This document shows positions 8,153 to 15,211 of a stretch of DNA of 23,351 nt, piece by piece. The DNA is from Deltaproteobacteria bacterium RBG_16_44_11 (lineage in GTDB: Bacteria > Desulfobacterota > Syntrophia > Syntrophales > Smithellaceae), in assembly GCA_001797845.1 (NCBI GenBank), contig MGQN01000011.1, forward strand, positions 13,926 to 37,276, in the 5' to 3' direction. The stretch's first letter is position 1, and every line of letters starts with the position of its first letter. The translations under genes and the position numbers were made by a program. The notes under the pieces are model-generated. The model did no database searches. It was not told where the DNA came from and worked only from the letters and a program-made list of their open reading frames with translations.

Positions 8153-9391
8153 ATGGAACGCAGAGTTGTCATTACAGCATGTTCCGCGATAACGCCAATT
8201 GGTCACGGCAAAGAGCAGATAACCGAAAGCCTTTTAAGCGGGAAATCAGGAATTAAGCCGCTGCGCGAAGATGAATTAATCAGCCGCTTTATTCATTCTC
8301 GTGTTTACGGCACGGTTGATTATCCTGTCAGTTATGACTTTAAACGGCAACATCGCAAAACAATGGGACCTGTAGCTTATTACGCCTGCCAGGTGGCCAA
8401 GGAAGTTCTGGAGCAGGCGGGGCTCCCTCAGGAATTTGTGACGTCCGGAAATCTGGGCATCGCGTTTGGTTCGATTCACGGCTCTCCCACCGTCCAGCGC
8501 GATATTTATAAAATTTTTTTTGAAGCCAAAGATAAAGCGTCTTATCAGGTAATCGGCGCGGTGGACTACCTGAAATCCATGGTGCACACCACCGCCGTCA
8601 ATATTTCCAAAATGTTTGGCATCACTGGCCGCATTATTTCCTCGGGAACAGCTTGTACTACCAGCAGCCAGTCCATCGGCTATGGGTATGAAGCCGTCAA
8701 ATACGGCTTGCAGGAAGCCATGCTCTGCGGTGGCGCCGATGAATACGATACCATCACTGTTGCTGTTTTCGATAATCTGCTGGCCTGCTCCACCGCTTTC
8801 AATGATCAGCCGCATCGCACTCCCCGTCCTTTTGATAAATTACGCGACGGCCTGGTTGTCGCCGAAGGCGCGGGAGCCGTCATGCTGGAGGAATATGAAT
8901 TCGCGAAGAAACGCGGCGCGACGATTCTGGCCGAATTGATCGGTTTTGCCTGCAACTCGAACGGCGGCGATTTGATTTTACCAAATCTTGGCGGCATCAC
9001 CAAAACCCTTCACCTCGGTCTGAAAAACGCGGGAATCAGCGCTTCGGAACTGGATCTGGTGAGCGCTCACGCCACCGCAACGAAGATGGGAGATATTATT
9101 GAAGCGCAAGCTATTAGCGCGGTTTTCGGCAATCATCCTTACGTCATCGCTTTAAAGAGTTATATTGGTCATACCATGGCCGCTTGCGGTGCAATTGAAA
9201 CGATCATGGCTCTTCATATGATGGAAGAAGGCTTTATCGCGCCGACAATAAATTTAGAAGACATCGACGAGCGTTGTGCGATGATTAAACATGTACAAAA
9301 GGTATTACAGCACCCGGTTAAAACAGCGGCCATACAGAATTTCGCTTTCGGCGGCGTCAACACCATCTTGCTGATAAGAAAGTTTCCCTGA
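8153..9391 (+). CDS. Beta-ketoacyl-ACP synthase (FabF-type ketosynthase)
   Basis: This 412-residue thiolase-fold enzyme condenses malonyl-ACP with an acyl primer. The catalytic triad is complete: Cys168 in SSGTACTTSSQS, His306 in SAHATAT...GD, and His340 in SYIGHTMAACG. The C-terminal FGGVNTILL motif near 398-406 is also intact. It is therefore an active KS rather than a chain-length factor (CLF), which would have lost the Cys. The ACTTSSQS sequence is unlike the housekeeping ACATS of FabF, suggesting a specialised substrate. Only one ketosynthase is present, whereas aryl-polyene loci normally have two or a KS/CLF pair. It directly follows the ACP gene and is seven bases before the acyltransferase gene. 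Confidence 0.93.
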   Translation: MERRVVITACSAITPIGHGKEQITESLLSGKSGIKPLREDELISRFIHSRVYGTVDYPVSYDFKRQHRKTMGPVAYYACQVAKEVLEQAGLPQEFVTSGNLGIAFGSIHGSPTVQRDIYKIFFEAKDKASYQVIGAVDYLKSMVHTTAVNISKMFGITGRIISSGTACTTSSQSIGYGYEAVKYGLQEAMLCGGADEYDTITVAVFDNLLACSTAFNDQPHRTPRPFDKLRDGLVVAEGAGAVMLEEYEFAKKRGATILAELIGFACNSNGGDLILPNLGGITKTLHLGLKNAGISASELDLVSAHATATKMGDIIEAQAISAVFGNHPYVIALKSYIGHTMAACGAIETIMALHMMEEGFIAPTINLEDIDERCAMIKHVQKVLQHPVKTAAIQNFAFGGVNTILLIRKFP

Positions 9392-9398
9392 GATTATA

Positions 9399-10160
9399 AT
9401 GCCCCTAATGAAATCTATCCAACGTGTACTTGCTTTTTGCATCACATTGATTTTGTGGGCTTACTTCCTTTTCGGCTATTTGGTTTTATTACCTGTTTTA
9501 TATATACCCGTCTACATTATTGCCAAAAATAGCGCCGCCGCCCTTCAAAACATAAACCATGTTCATCTCAAATGCTTTTTTGCCTTGACGCGATTTCTGA
9601 TTCGCCGCACTAAATTTGAAATTCCCAAAGAAGTACGTGAAATTCATTCATCCGTCGTTGTTTGCAACCATATATCCTATCTCGATCCTATTTTGCTTAT
9701 TTCGCTTTTCCCGCGGCAAGTGACGATAGTAAAAAGCACTTTTTTTAAAGTTCCCATTTTTGGCTGGTTTTTAAGGAATGCCGGCTACATTCCTTCCGCA
9801 CCTAACGAAATGATGGGCGCGGCAATGATAAATAATTTGGAAAGCATCAAGGAGCACCTGGCGGCAGGAGGAGTTTTGTTTGTTTTTCCGGAAGGCACAA
9901 GAAGCCGCGATGGAAATCTTTCGCCCTTTAATAAAGGGGTATTTAGCATTGCCCGCTACTGCAACGCTCCGATAAAGCTTATCTTTATTCAGGATACCAA
10001 TAAGCTTTTTAAGCCTGGTTTCTTCATCTTCAACGCTCTCGACTCAAACACAATAAAATTGGAGCTGATTGGCACTTTGGAGCCGGATTACAAAAGCAAT
10101 AATTTTTCCATTTCCGCTGTTGCGGAGCAGGCCCGAAAACTTTTTGAAAAAAAGCTGTAG
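9399..10160 (+). CDS. PlsC-type 1-acylglycerol-3-phosphate acyltransferase family protein
   Basis: Transfers an acyl group from ACP or CoA to an acceptor such as lysophosphatidate, at the inner membrane. The 253-residue protein has an N-terminal hydrophobic region at about 8-42, the catalytic NHISYLD (His91, Asp96) at 90-96, and the glycerol-phosphate-binding PEGTRSR at 164-170. A GYIPSA segment at 129-134 fits block II of the family. As the last gene of the cluster it probably loads the ACP-bound product onto a lipid head group. Whether the acceptor is glycerophosphate or something else is not visible. The first Met is at 9399 and a second at 9408 is equally possible; neither has a strong ribosome site. 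Housekeeping PlsC is a possible alternative role. Confidence 0.88.
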   Translation: MPLMKSIQRVLAFCITLILWAYFLFGYLVLLPVLYIPVYIIAKNSAAALQNINHVHLKCFFALTRFLIRRTKFEIPKEVREIHSSVVVCNHISYLDPILLISLFPRQVTIVKSTFFKVPIFGWFLRNAGYIPSAPNEMMGAAMINNLESIKEHLAAGGVLFVFPEGTRSRDGNLSPFNKGVFSIARYCNAPIKLIFIQDTNKLFKPGFFIFNALDSNTIKLELIGTLEPDYKSNNFSISAVAEQARKLFEKKL

Positions 10161-10230
10161 CAACCTTAAATTAAAACCGGCAAAAGCTCCGGTTTACAGA
10201 TCATCAATAATAGAATATGGAGGTTTAATT

Positions 10231-10783
10231 ATGGAACTGCAGGAAGCAATCTTAAAACGCAGAAGCGTAAGAAAATTTACCGAAGATGCCGTAACCGATG
10301 AGGAACTCCGGCAGATATTCGAGTCGGTACGCTGGTCGCCTTCCTGGGCCAACACCCAGGCCTGGGAATTTATCGTTGTTCGTGACAAAACGTTGATTGA
10401 AAAGATTACCGGTACTTATGCAGATAAAAATCCGGCAACTAAATGTTCGCTGGCCGCTTCCGTCTTGATTGTGGCCTGCGCAAATACCAGTGTTTACGGC
10501 TTTTACGATAGCAAAGACGCCACGGCGACTAAAAGCTGGTATATGTTTGATTTAGGTCTGGCCGTCCAGACGCTTTGTTTGAAAGCCCATGAGTTGGGTT
10601 TGGGCACTGTCGTCGTCGGCTTAATGAATCAAGAAGCCTGTAAAAAAATCCTTACCGTAAGGTCACGAAGTTGTGGTTGTCATTCCTGTTGGCAGGCCTG
10701 TTTTGCCCCTAAGAGAAGGTCCGCCGCGCAAAGTGGTATCGGAGATAGTTTACTTGAATACATTCGGCAAGAAAATGTTCTAA
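10231..10783 (+). pseudogene. Nitroreductase-family protein, frameshifted
   Basis: FMN-dependent nitroreductase-type oxidoreductase. The start ATG at 10231 has TGGAGG eight bases upstream. The first 143 residues follow the family: ILKRRSVRKFTEDAVTDEEL, WSPSWANTQAWEFIVV, and later LGLGTVVVGLMN. After the codon ending at 10659 (LTV) the frame changes. The proper C-terminus resumes at 10661 one frame over, reading GHEVVVVIPVGRPVLPLREG and ending TFGKKMF at the TAA 10781-10783. Family members usually have VPEG or VPDG at this point, so loss of about five bases is the likely event; one inserted base would also fit. The long forward reading from 10069 is an artefact that enters from the acyltransferase gene. 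A sequencing or assembly error remains possible. The ribosome site of the next gene abuts the proper stop. Confidence 0.85.
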
Positions 10784-10796
10784 GGAGGAGGCAATT

Positions 10797-11564
10797 ATGA
10801 AACAATTTATCATCACACCAGCCGCCGGGAAACGCCTGATCGGAAAGGCAATCGTCGCACATCAAGCCGTAAAAGCAGTGCGTAAAAAAGGAACTATCGT
10901 CATAATTGCCGGAACAACCAACGGATATGTGGCCGAGGAGCTACTTTCGAAAGCCAGCAAGACAAAAGATTTCAAGCGAGATCGTTTTTTCCGAGGCATT
11001 GTTCTTCCACCGGGAGGCCCAAAAACAAAAGGCGGAAGGCTTGCTGATCAAAGCAGTTTTCCGGGTGACGTGGTAATTCAAGATGGTGTTTGGCAGAGGG
11101 GCAAAACTATTTTTGATGTCGTCGACGATTTAAAGGAAGGAGACGTCATCCTCAAAGGCGCCAACGCTCTTGATTTAGCGCAAAGACGAGCGGCGATATT
11201 GATTGCCGATTCCAAAGCGGGAACGATTGGCGTGGCTATGCGCGTGGTTGTAGGCAGGCGAGTCCGCCTGATTATACCTGTGGGTCTGGAAAAACGTATT
11301 TCCGGTAATCTGGATGAAATAGTTGCCATGATGAACGAACCGGGAGGTGAGGGCCCGCGCCTTATGCCCGTACCGGGAGAAGTATTTACCGAGCTTGATG
11401 CCATCGCCTTACTTACCGGCGCCAAAACGTATCTGGTTTCGGCAGGCGGTGTTTGCGGCGCGGAAGGAAGTGTATGGCTGGCCGTAAACGGAAAATCGTC
11501 AGAAGAAAAAGCCGCCGAAGCTCTTATAAAATCTGTTGCTGATGAACCGGCGTTTAGCTTATAA
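10797..11564 (+). CDS. Conserved-looking protein of unknown function, possible NagB/RpiA-like fold
   Basis: I do not recognise this 255-residue protein. It is soluble, with glycine-rich turns: GTTNGYVAEELL near 39-50, a GIVLPPGGPKTKGGR segment near 68-82, KGANALD near 119-125, and AGGVCGAEGSVWLAV near 217-231. The combination of GTTNG, a hydrophobic strand ending in GANALD, and a late GxxGAxG loop recalls the ISOCOT superfamily (NagB, RpiA, DeoR sensor, MtnA), which binds phosphosugars or CoA. That is a weak, fold-level guess. The start has an excellent ribosome site, AAGGAGGAG at 10782-10790, directly behind the nitroreductase stop, so the two genes were one transcription unit. Endonuclease III follows after 18 bases. 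Confidence 0.55.
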   Translation: MKQFIITPAAGKRLIGKAIVAHQAVKAVRKKGTIVIIAGTTNGYVAEELLSKASKTKDFKRDRFFRGIVLPPGGPKTKGGRLADQSSFPGDVVIQDGVWQRGKTIFDVVDDLKEGDVILKGANALDLAQRRAAILIADSKAGTIGVAMRVVVGRRVRLIIPVGLEKRISGNLDEIVAMMNEPGGEGPRLMPVPGEVFTELDAIALLTGAKTYLVSAGGVCGAEGSVWLAVNGKSSEEKAAEALIKSVADEPAFSL

Positions 11565-11582
11565 AACCTCGACACGTTAAAT

Positions 11583-12239
11583 ATGCAAGACAGTCAAATC
11601 AACACCGTCATCAAAATTTTAAAAAAAGAACTGGAAGTGGGAACATTGCCGATTGTTTCGCATCTGGCTGAAGACCAGCGCGATCCTTTTGTGATCCTGA
11701 TTTCCACTTTGCTTAGCCTGCGGACAAAAGATGAAGTTACCGCCGTTGCCACGGAAAGGCTCTTTGCGTTGGCATCAACGCCGCAAGAAATGCTGCAAAT
11801 ATCTCTAAGTAAAATCGCAAAAACTATTTATCCGGTGGGTTTTTATCGTGTCAAGGCACGCACAATTCATCATGTTTCCCGGGAATTAATCAGCCGTTTT
11901 AATTCCAAAATGCCGGATGATCTTGACACCTTGCTGAGTATCAAAGGTGTGGGACGCAAAACCGCTAATCTCGTTGTTTCGCTTGCTTACGGCAAAGACG
12001 GCATTTGTGTGGATACGCACGTGCACAGAATTTCCAATAGACTGGGATATGTTAAAACAAAAACTCCCGACGAAACGGAATTCGCCCTGCGCGATAAACT
12101 GCCGCGCTGCCACTGGATTATTTATAACACCATCATGGTTGCCTTTGGAAGGAAGACCTGCAAGCCCGTTTCTCCGCTTTGCAGTGTCTGTCCGGTAAAT
12201 ATTTACTGTGAACGTGTTGGAGTGACCCTCAGCCGATAA
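11583..12239 (+). CDS. nth: Endonuclease III (DNA glycosylase/AP lyase)
   Basis: Base-excision repair enzyme that removes oxidised pyrimidines and cuts the AP site. The 218-residue length is typical. The helix-hairpin-helix LLSIKGVGRKTANLV is at 117-131 with catalytic Lys126, and Asp144 lies in VDTHVHRISNRLG. The iron-sulfur loop has Cys193, Cys200, Cys203 and Cys209 in the standard C-x6-C-x2-C-x5-C spacing. Near the N-terminus the segment LLSLRTKD replaces the LLSAQT-type sequence of E. coli Nth, a variant I associate with another branch of the family. The gene ends just before a GC hairpin at 12242. Confidence 0.95.
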   Translation: MQDSQINTVIKILKKELEVGTLPIVSHLAEDQRDPFVILISTLLSLRTKDEVTAVATERLFALASTPQEMLQISLSKIAKTIYPVGFYRVKARTIHHVSRELISRFNSKMPDDLDTLLSIKGVGRKTANLVVSLAYGKDGICVDTHVHRISNRLGYVKTKTPDETEFALRDKLPRCHWIIYNTIMVAFGRKTCKPVSPLCSVCPVNIYCERVGVTLSR

Positions 12240-12241
12240 TA

Positions 12242-12257
12242 GCGCCCTATTGGGCGC
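12242..12257 (+). terminator. GC hairpin behind endonuclease III
   Basis: GCGCCC (12242-12247) and GGGCGC (12252-12257) form a perfect 6 bp stem around the loop TATT, two bases after the nth stop. AAAAT follows instead of a T run, so intrinsic termination would be weak. It may be a 3'-end stabiliser or a Rho-assisted end. Confidence 0.45.
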
Positions 12258-12291
12258 AAAATCACGGGGATGAACTCTCAAAATATAAAAG

Positions 12292-12320
12292 TTGACGAGT
12301 TTTAGCTGTTTTGGTATTGT
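12292..12320 (+). promoter_or_regulatory. Sigma70-like promoter for secG and tRNA-Leu
   Basis: TTGACG at 12292-12297, a 17-base spacer, and TATTGT at 12315-12320. Both boxes and the spacing fit the vegetative consensus well. It lies after the nth hairpin and about 118 bases before the secG start, giving a long leader in which I see no known regulatory RNA. Confidence 0.6.
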
Positions 12321-12437
12321 CCAACGGCCTTAATTAAGGATAATATAAAACACAAAAAATTCCGGAGAATAAACAGCGTATGAGCGGGGCAGACAAGCCC
12401 TGAAAAGATTAACTTTTAGAAGCAAGAGAATATTATT

Positions 12438-12782
12438 ATGCATACATTTGTGACATTTATACATGTTTTAGTCTGCTTTGTTCTGATTTTAGTTGTGCTG
12501 CTGCAGGCAGGCAAGGGAGCTAATATGGGCGCCGCGTTCGGTGGTTCCAGCCAAACGGTCTTCGGCTCGTCGGGAGCCGGTACTTTTTTGGGAAAGTTAA
12601 CTGCGACGGTTGCCATCATCTTTATGCTTACATCATTATTGCTTACCTACATGGGAACGCAAAGAGGTTCTTCGATAGTAGAGCGTTCCAAAATTCCAGT
12701 TACTCAGCAGACGCCCGTACCGGCAAGCCCTGATTCGGCAACGCAACCGGTACTACCTCCCGCGGCGCCGGTGAACAAGTAA
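12438..12782 (+). CDS. secG: Preprotein translocase subunit SecG
   Basis: Small inner-membrane subunit of the SecYEG channel that aids protein export. The 114-residue protein has two membrane segments at about 3-22 and 52-72. Between them is the conserved cytoplasmic loop LLQAGKGANMGAAFGGSS, continuing to VFGSSGAGTFLGK, which is diagnostic. The C-terminal tail from about 75 is proline- and serine-rich and longer than in minimal SecG, as often seen. The ribosome site is weak (AAGCAAGAG). The tRNA-Leu gene begins 14 bases after the stop; the pairing of secG with a leucine tRNA is common in bacteria, and the two are probably co-transcribed. Confidence 0.95.
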   Translation: MHTFVTFIHVLVCFVLILVVLLQAGKGANMGAAFGGSSQTVFGSSGAGTFLGKLTATVAIIFMLTSLLLTYMGTQRGSSIVERSKIPVTQQTPVPASPDSATQPVLPPAAPVNK

Positions 12783-12796
12783 ATATGGCATTTAAT

Positions 12797-12882
12797 GCCG
12801 AAGTGGTGGAATTGGTAGACACGCTATCTTGAGGGGGTAGTGGGTTACACCCGTCCGGGTTCAAATCCCGGCTTCGGCACCA
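12797..12882 (+). tRNA. tRNA-Leu, anticodon GAG
   Basis: An 86-base class II tRNA. The acceptor arms are GCCGAAG at 12797-12803 and CTTCGGC at 12872-12878, followed by discriminator A and an encoded CCA at 12880-12882. The D arm contains TTGGTAGACACGC, and the anticodon loop TTGAGGG has GAG at 12831-12833, closed by CTATC/GGTAG. The long variable arm has a GGGT/ACCC stem. The T arm is CCGGGTTCAAATCCCGG. It decodes CUC and CUU. Confidence 0.97.
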
Positions 12883-12939
12883 TTTATCAAAATTATTTTG
12901 TAAACATTATTTTACTTGAACGAGAATCCAAATAGCTCG

Positions 12940-13353
12940 TCATTTTTCCGGGTTAGCCTGACGATTCCTATCCGTAAAAACAAGTTCCTTCAAAAGTTGC
13001 TTTGTTCTCCGCAGTTTCTCCGCCTCGGAGATTTTCATATTATCCAACTGCTCACATTTTCCAGCCATCGCTGTACACCTATCTGCCCATTCTTGAGAAC
13101 TAAAATCCAACCCACTATGTTGTTCTGACAGCGTCCCGCTTTCTACAACCAGATCGCTCACGTCTTTTGAAGGCCGGGCTGTCTTTCTTCTTTCTTTAAG
13201 AATCATTTCCTTCAAAAGCTGTTTTACCCACCGCCGCTTTTCGGCTTCGGTGACTTTCTTTTCATCCAAGCGGCTATACTTTTGGGTAGCCGCCCTGCAT
13301 CTTTCTTCCCATTCTTTGGAAAAGAGATTTATCAGATTATGTTGTTCTAACAT
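12940..13353 (-). CDS. Small charged protein of two tandem repeats, unknown function
   Basis: I do not recognise this 137-residue protein. It is made of two copies of a 59-60-residue unit, at about 3-61 and 77-135. In both copies the pattern is EQH, FSxxEW or FSKEW, RC five residues later, LD, EAEK, and KQLLKE, with an offset of 74 residues. Each unit looks helical and strongly charged, with one conserved Cys (19 and 93). There is no signal peptide or membrane segment. I choose the ATG at 13353 because GGAG lies nine bases upstream and the first repeat starts right there; an open frame extends to 13494 but the added sequence has no repeat similarity. It lies tail-on to the tRNA and downstream of RNase D but 183 bases from it, probably a separate unit. 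Confidence 0.6.
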   Translation of the reverse strand: MLEQHNLINLFSKEWEERCRAATQKYSRLDEKKVTEAEKRRWVKQLLKEMILKERRKTARPSKDVSDLVVESGTLSEQHSGLDFSSQEWADRCTAMAGKCEQLDNMKISEAEKLRRTKQLLKELVFTDRNRQANPEK

Positions 13354-13536
13354 CACTTTGCACTCCGCCGTCTGCATTACCACAATGGTTGTTAATAACA
13401 ATAAGAATTTATTTTTTGCATTGACGGTTATAAAATGAAACAAATTAGTATGCAAATGAAACTTTTCAAAGCTTAATTTCGACGATCTGTGCAAAATTAA
13501 GTTATTTTTCTGACATTTTAAGAGACAGGTAATTGC

Positions 13537-14397
13537 CTATAGATGCTTTTGGCGATATTCTTTAATGATTTGAGCTATTTCCGAGCCATATAATTTTATT
13601 TTTTCCGGCGATAAATATTCTTGAAGATTATCAGTGTTTTGTGCGAGCTCCAGCAAGCTTTTATCCGGTAAAAACATGAAGATGGCGCGATTTTCTTCTT
13701 TGGCCCGACGGAAACGCCAGACATAAAGTTTTTTGAGCAGTTCTTTTTGTTCTTGATTTAAACTATAATAACCTTTAATTTTTATGTGTCCCTGCCAGTC
13801 TAATTTTTTTTCCTGCCAATTACAAGAGGCAATTTTGGCAAACGCTTCCTTTGCTGTTTGTACCAAATCCCTGCTCTTCAATTCTTCCAGCTGTCTTTCG
13901 TAAAGCTCCGGAAGATATGTAACATCTTGCACAGCGTATCGAAGTTGTTCCTCGGTCAATGGGCGGTTATCCCAGCGTGAGCGTTGCATTTTTTTACTTT
14001 TTTTCAACTCTGCGCCAACAAATTGCGTAATCATTTTTTCCAGCGACAATTGCTTGAAACCCAAAAGAAGCGCTGCCCGATGCGTATCAAAAATATTATT
14101 AAAATCAAATTTATAATCTCTTTTGAGGAGACGAATATCGTTATCTGCGGCATGAAGAATCTTGATGATTTGTCGATTGCGAAAAAATTTTCCTAAAAAG
14201 GATAAATCCAGATTACCCAGCGGATCAAAAACATAGGTAGTGCCGCTGGCGTGAATTTGGATCAGGCAGAGTATTTCTTTGAAATAGCGGAAGGAATCGT
14301 ATTCCGTATCAATGCTCAAAACGGGGGATTTTTCGATATTATTAACAGCTCGCAGTAATTTTTGGGGTGTATCCACCAGAAGCCATTTTGTATCCAT
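13537..14397 (-). CDS. rnd: Ribonuclease D
   Basis: 3'-5' exoribonuclease that trims tRNA precursors. It is a DEDDy-type nuclease. The Exo I motif is VLSIDTEYD, with Asp and Glu at about residues 30 and 32; Exo II is ILHAADNDIRLL; and Exo III is RYAVQDVTYL with the Tyr and Asp. A single HRDC-like helical domain follows, with QEQKELLKKLYVWRFRRAKE and SLLELAQN. At 286 residues it is shorter than E. coli RNase D (about 375), which has two HRDC domains. I chose the ATG at 14397; a TTG at 14406 would add three residues. It starts 11 bases after the EcfT stop, so it is the last gene of the bioY-ecfA-ecfT set by spacing. Confidence 0.9.
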   Translation of the reverse strand: MDTKWLLVDTPQKLLRAVNNIEKSPVLSIDTEYDSFRYFKEILCLIQIHASGTTYVFDPLGNLDLSFLGKFFRNRQIIKILHAADNDIRLLKRDYKFDFNNIFDTHRAALLLGFKQLSLEKMITQFVGAELKKSKKMQRSRWDNRPLTEEQLRYAVQDVTYLPELYERQLEELKSRDLVQTAKEAFAKIASCNWQEKKLDWQGHIKIKGYYSLNQEQKELLKKLYVWRFRRAKEENRAIFMFLPDKSLLELAQNTDNLQEYLSPEKIKLYGSEIAQIIKEYRQKHL

Positions 14398-14407
14398 GAA
14401 GGGCAAC

Positions 14408-15202
14408 TTAACTGAAACAATAATATAAAGCTATAAAAATGATAATAAAAATACCGGCCACTGCAAGCATAAGATAATCGGAGGAGGTCAGTTTCATTTC
14501 CGCCATGGAGGTGCGCTCCTGGCGTGCGTAGCCTCTTGCTTCCATGGCTAACGCTAGTTCATCAGCGCGTCTGAATACCCCGAGCAAAATACTCATGGTT
14601 AAAAATAAAAATGCTTTTATTTTTATAATAAATCCTGAAGCACGCGAATCATAACCCCGCGCTTTTTGCGCGGTTTCGATTTTTTCCTTTTCGGTAAGCA
14701 AAACGGGCATCAGCCTTAAAGCCAGCATAATCATTACAGCGATATCATCGACCGGCACACGCAGAAATTTTAACGGCCGCAAAAAAAACTTTATTGCCGC
14801 GATTATTTGAGAAGGGGCGGAAGTCATGGTCAGTAAAACCGCGGCTACAATCAGGCATAAAAAGCGCCACGTCACAATAAATCCTTCTTGTACACCCGAA
14901 AGAGAAAAAGAGACTCTCAAATAGGGAATAGTGACAAAAGCCTCGCCCGCGCTAAATAAGGCATGAGCCGCAAATATTAATCCGATAAAAAACAGAAGCG
15001 GTTTTACCGCCTGGCCAATTGTCCGTAACTTTATGCTGTTGGCTAGTGCAACAAAAAATAAGGTTATACCAATAAGAAAAACGGCCAGTGATTTGGCCCA
15101 AAGGATGATAATGCTCAAGAAAAAAATAAAGGCAAGCTTGACGCGGGGATCAAGATTATAGATTAGTGATTCGCCTTTAATGAAAACTCCGGCATGATAC
15201 AT
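14408..15202 (-). CDS. ECF transporter transmembrane subunit EcfT (BioN-like)
   Basis: Scaffold membrane protein that couples the ATPases of an energy-coupling factor transporter to the substrate-binding S-component. It has about five to six membrane segments in 264 residues. The two coupling helices end in the diagnostic Ala-Arg-Gly motifs: AQKARGY and AMEARGY, about 40 residues apart. I chose ATG 15202, since AAGGA lies six bases upstream and overlaps the ATPase stop; the TTG at 15208 is less likely. Together with the upstream ATPase and BioY it forms a biotin uptake system. Only one EcfA is present, as in BioMNY, where the single ATPase makes a homodimer. Confidence 0.9.
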   Translation of the reverse strand: MYHAGVFIKGESLIYNLDPRVKLAFIFFLSIIILWAKSLAVFLIGITLFFVALANSIKLRTIGQAVKPLLFFIGLIFAAHALFSAGEAFVTIPYLRVSFSLSGVQEGFIVTWRFLCLIVAAVLLTMTSAPSQIIAAIKFFLRPLKFLRVPVDDIAVMIMLALRLMPVLLTEKEKIETAQKARGYDSRASGFIIKIKAFLFLTMSILLGVFRRADELALAMEARGYARQERTSMAEMKLTSSDYLMLAVAGIFIIIFIALYYCFS

Positions 15203-15211
15203 TATCAATCC

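Noticed and set aside
8276..8815. Long antisense frame (179 codons) inside the ketosynthase gene
   Set aside because: It is an overlap of the ketosynthase coding sequence in the opposite strand, without a ribosome site or protein-like motifs; the ketosynthase is unambiguous.
10069..10230. Upstream extension of the nitroreductase frame into the acyltransferase gene
   Set aside because: The extension is out of frame with the acyltransferase and has no family similarity; the ATG at 10231 has a proper ribosome site.
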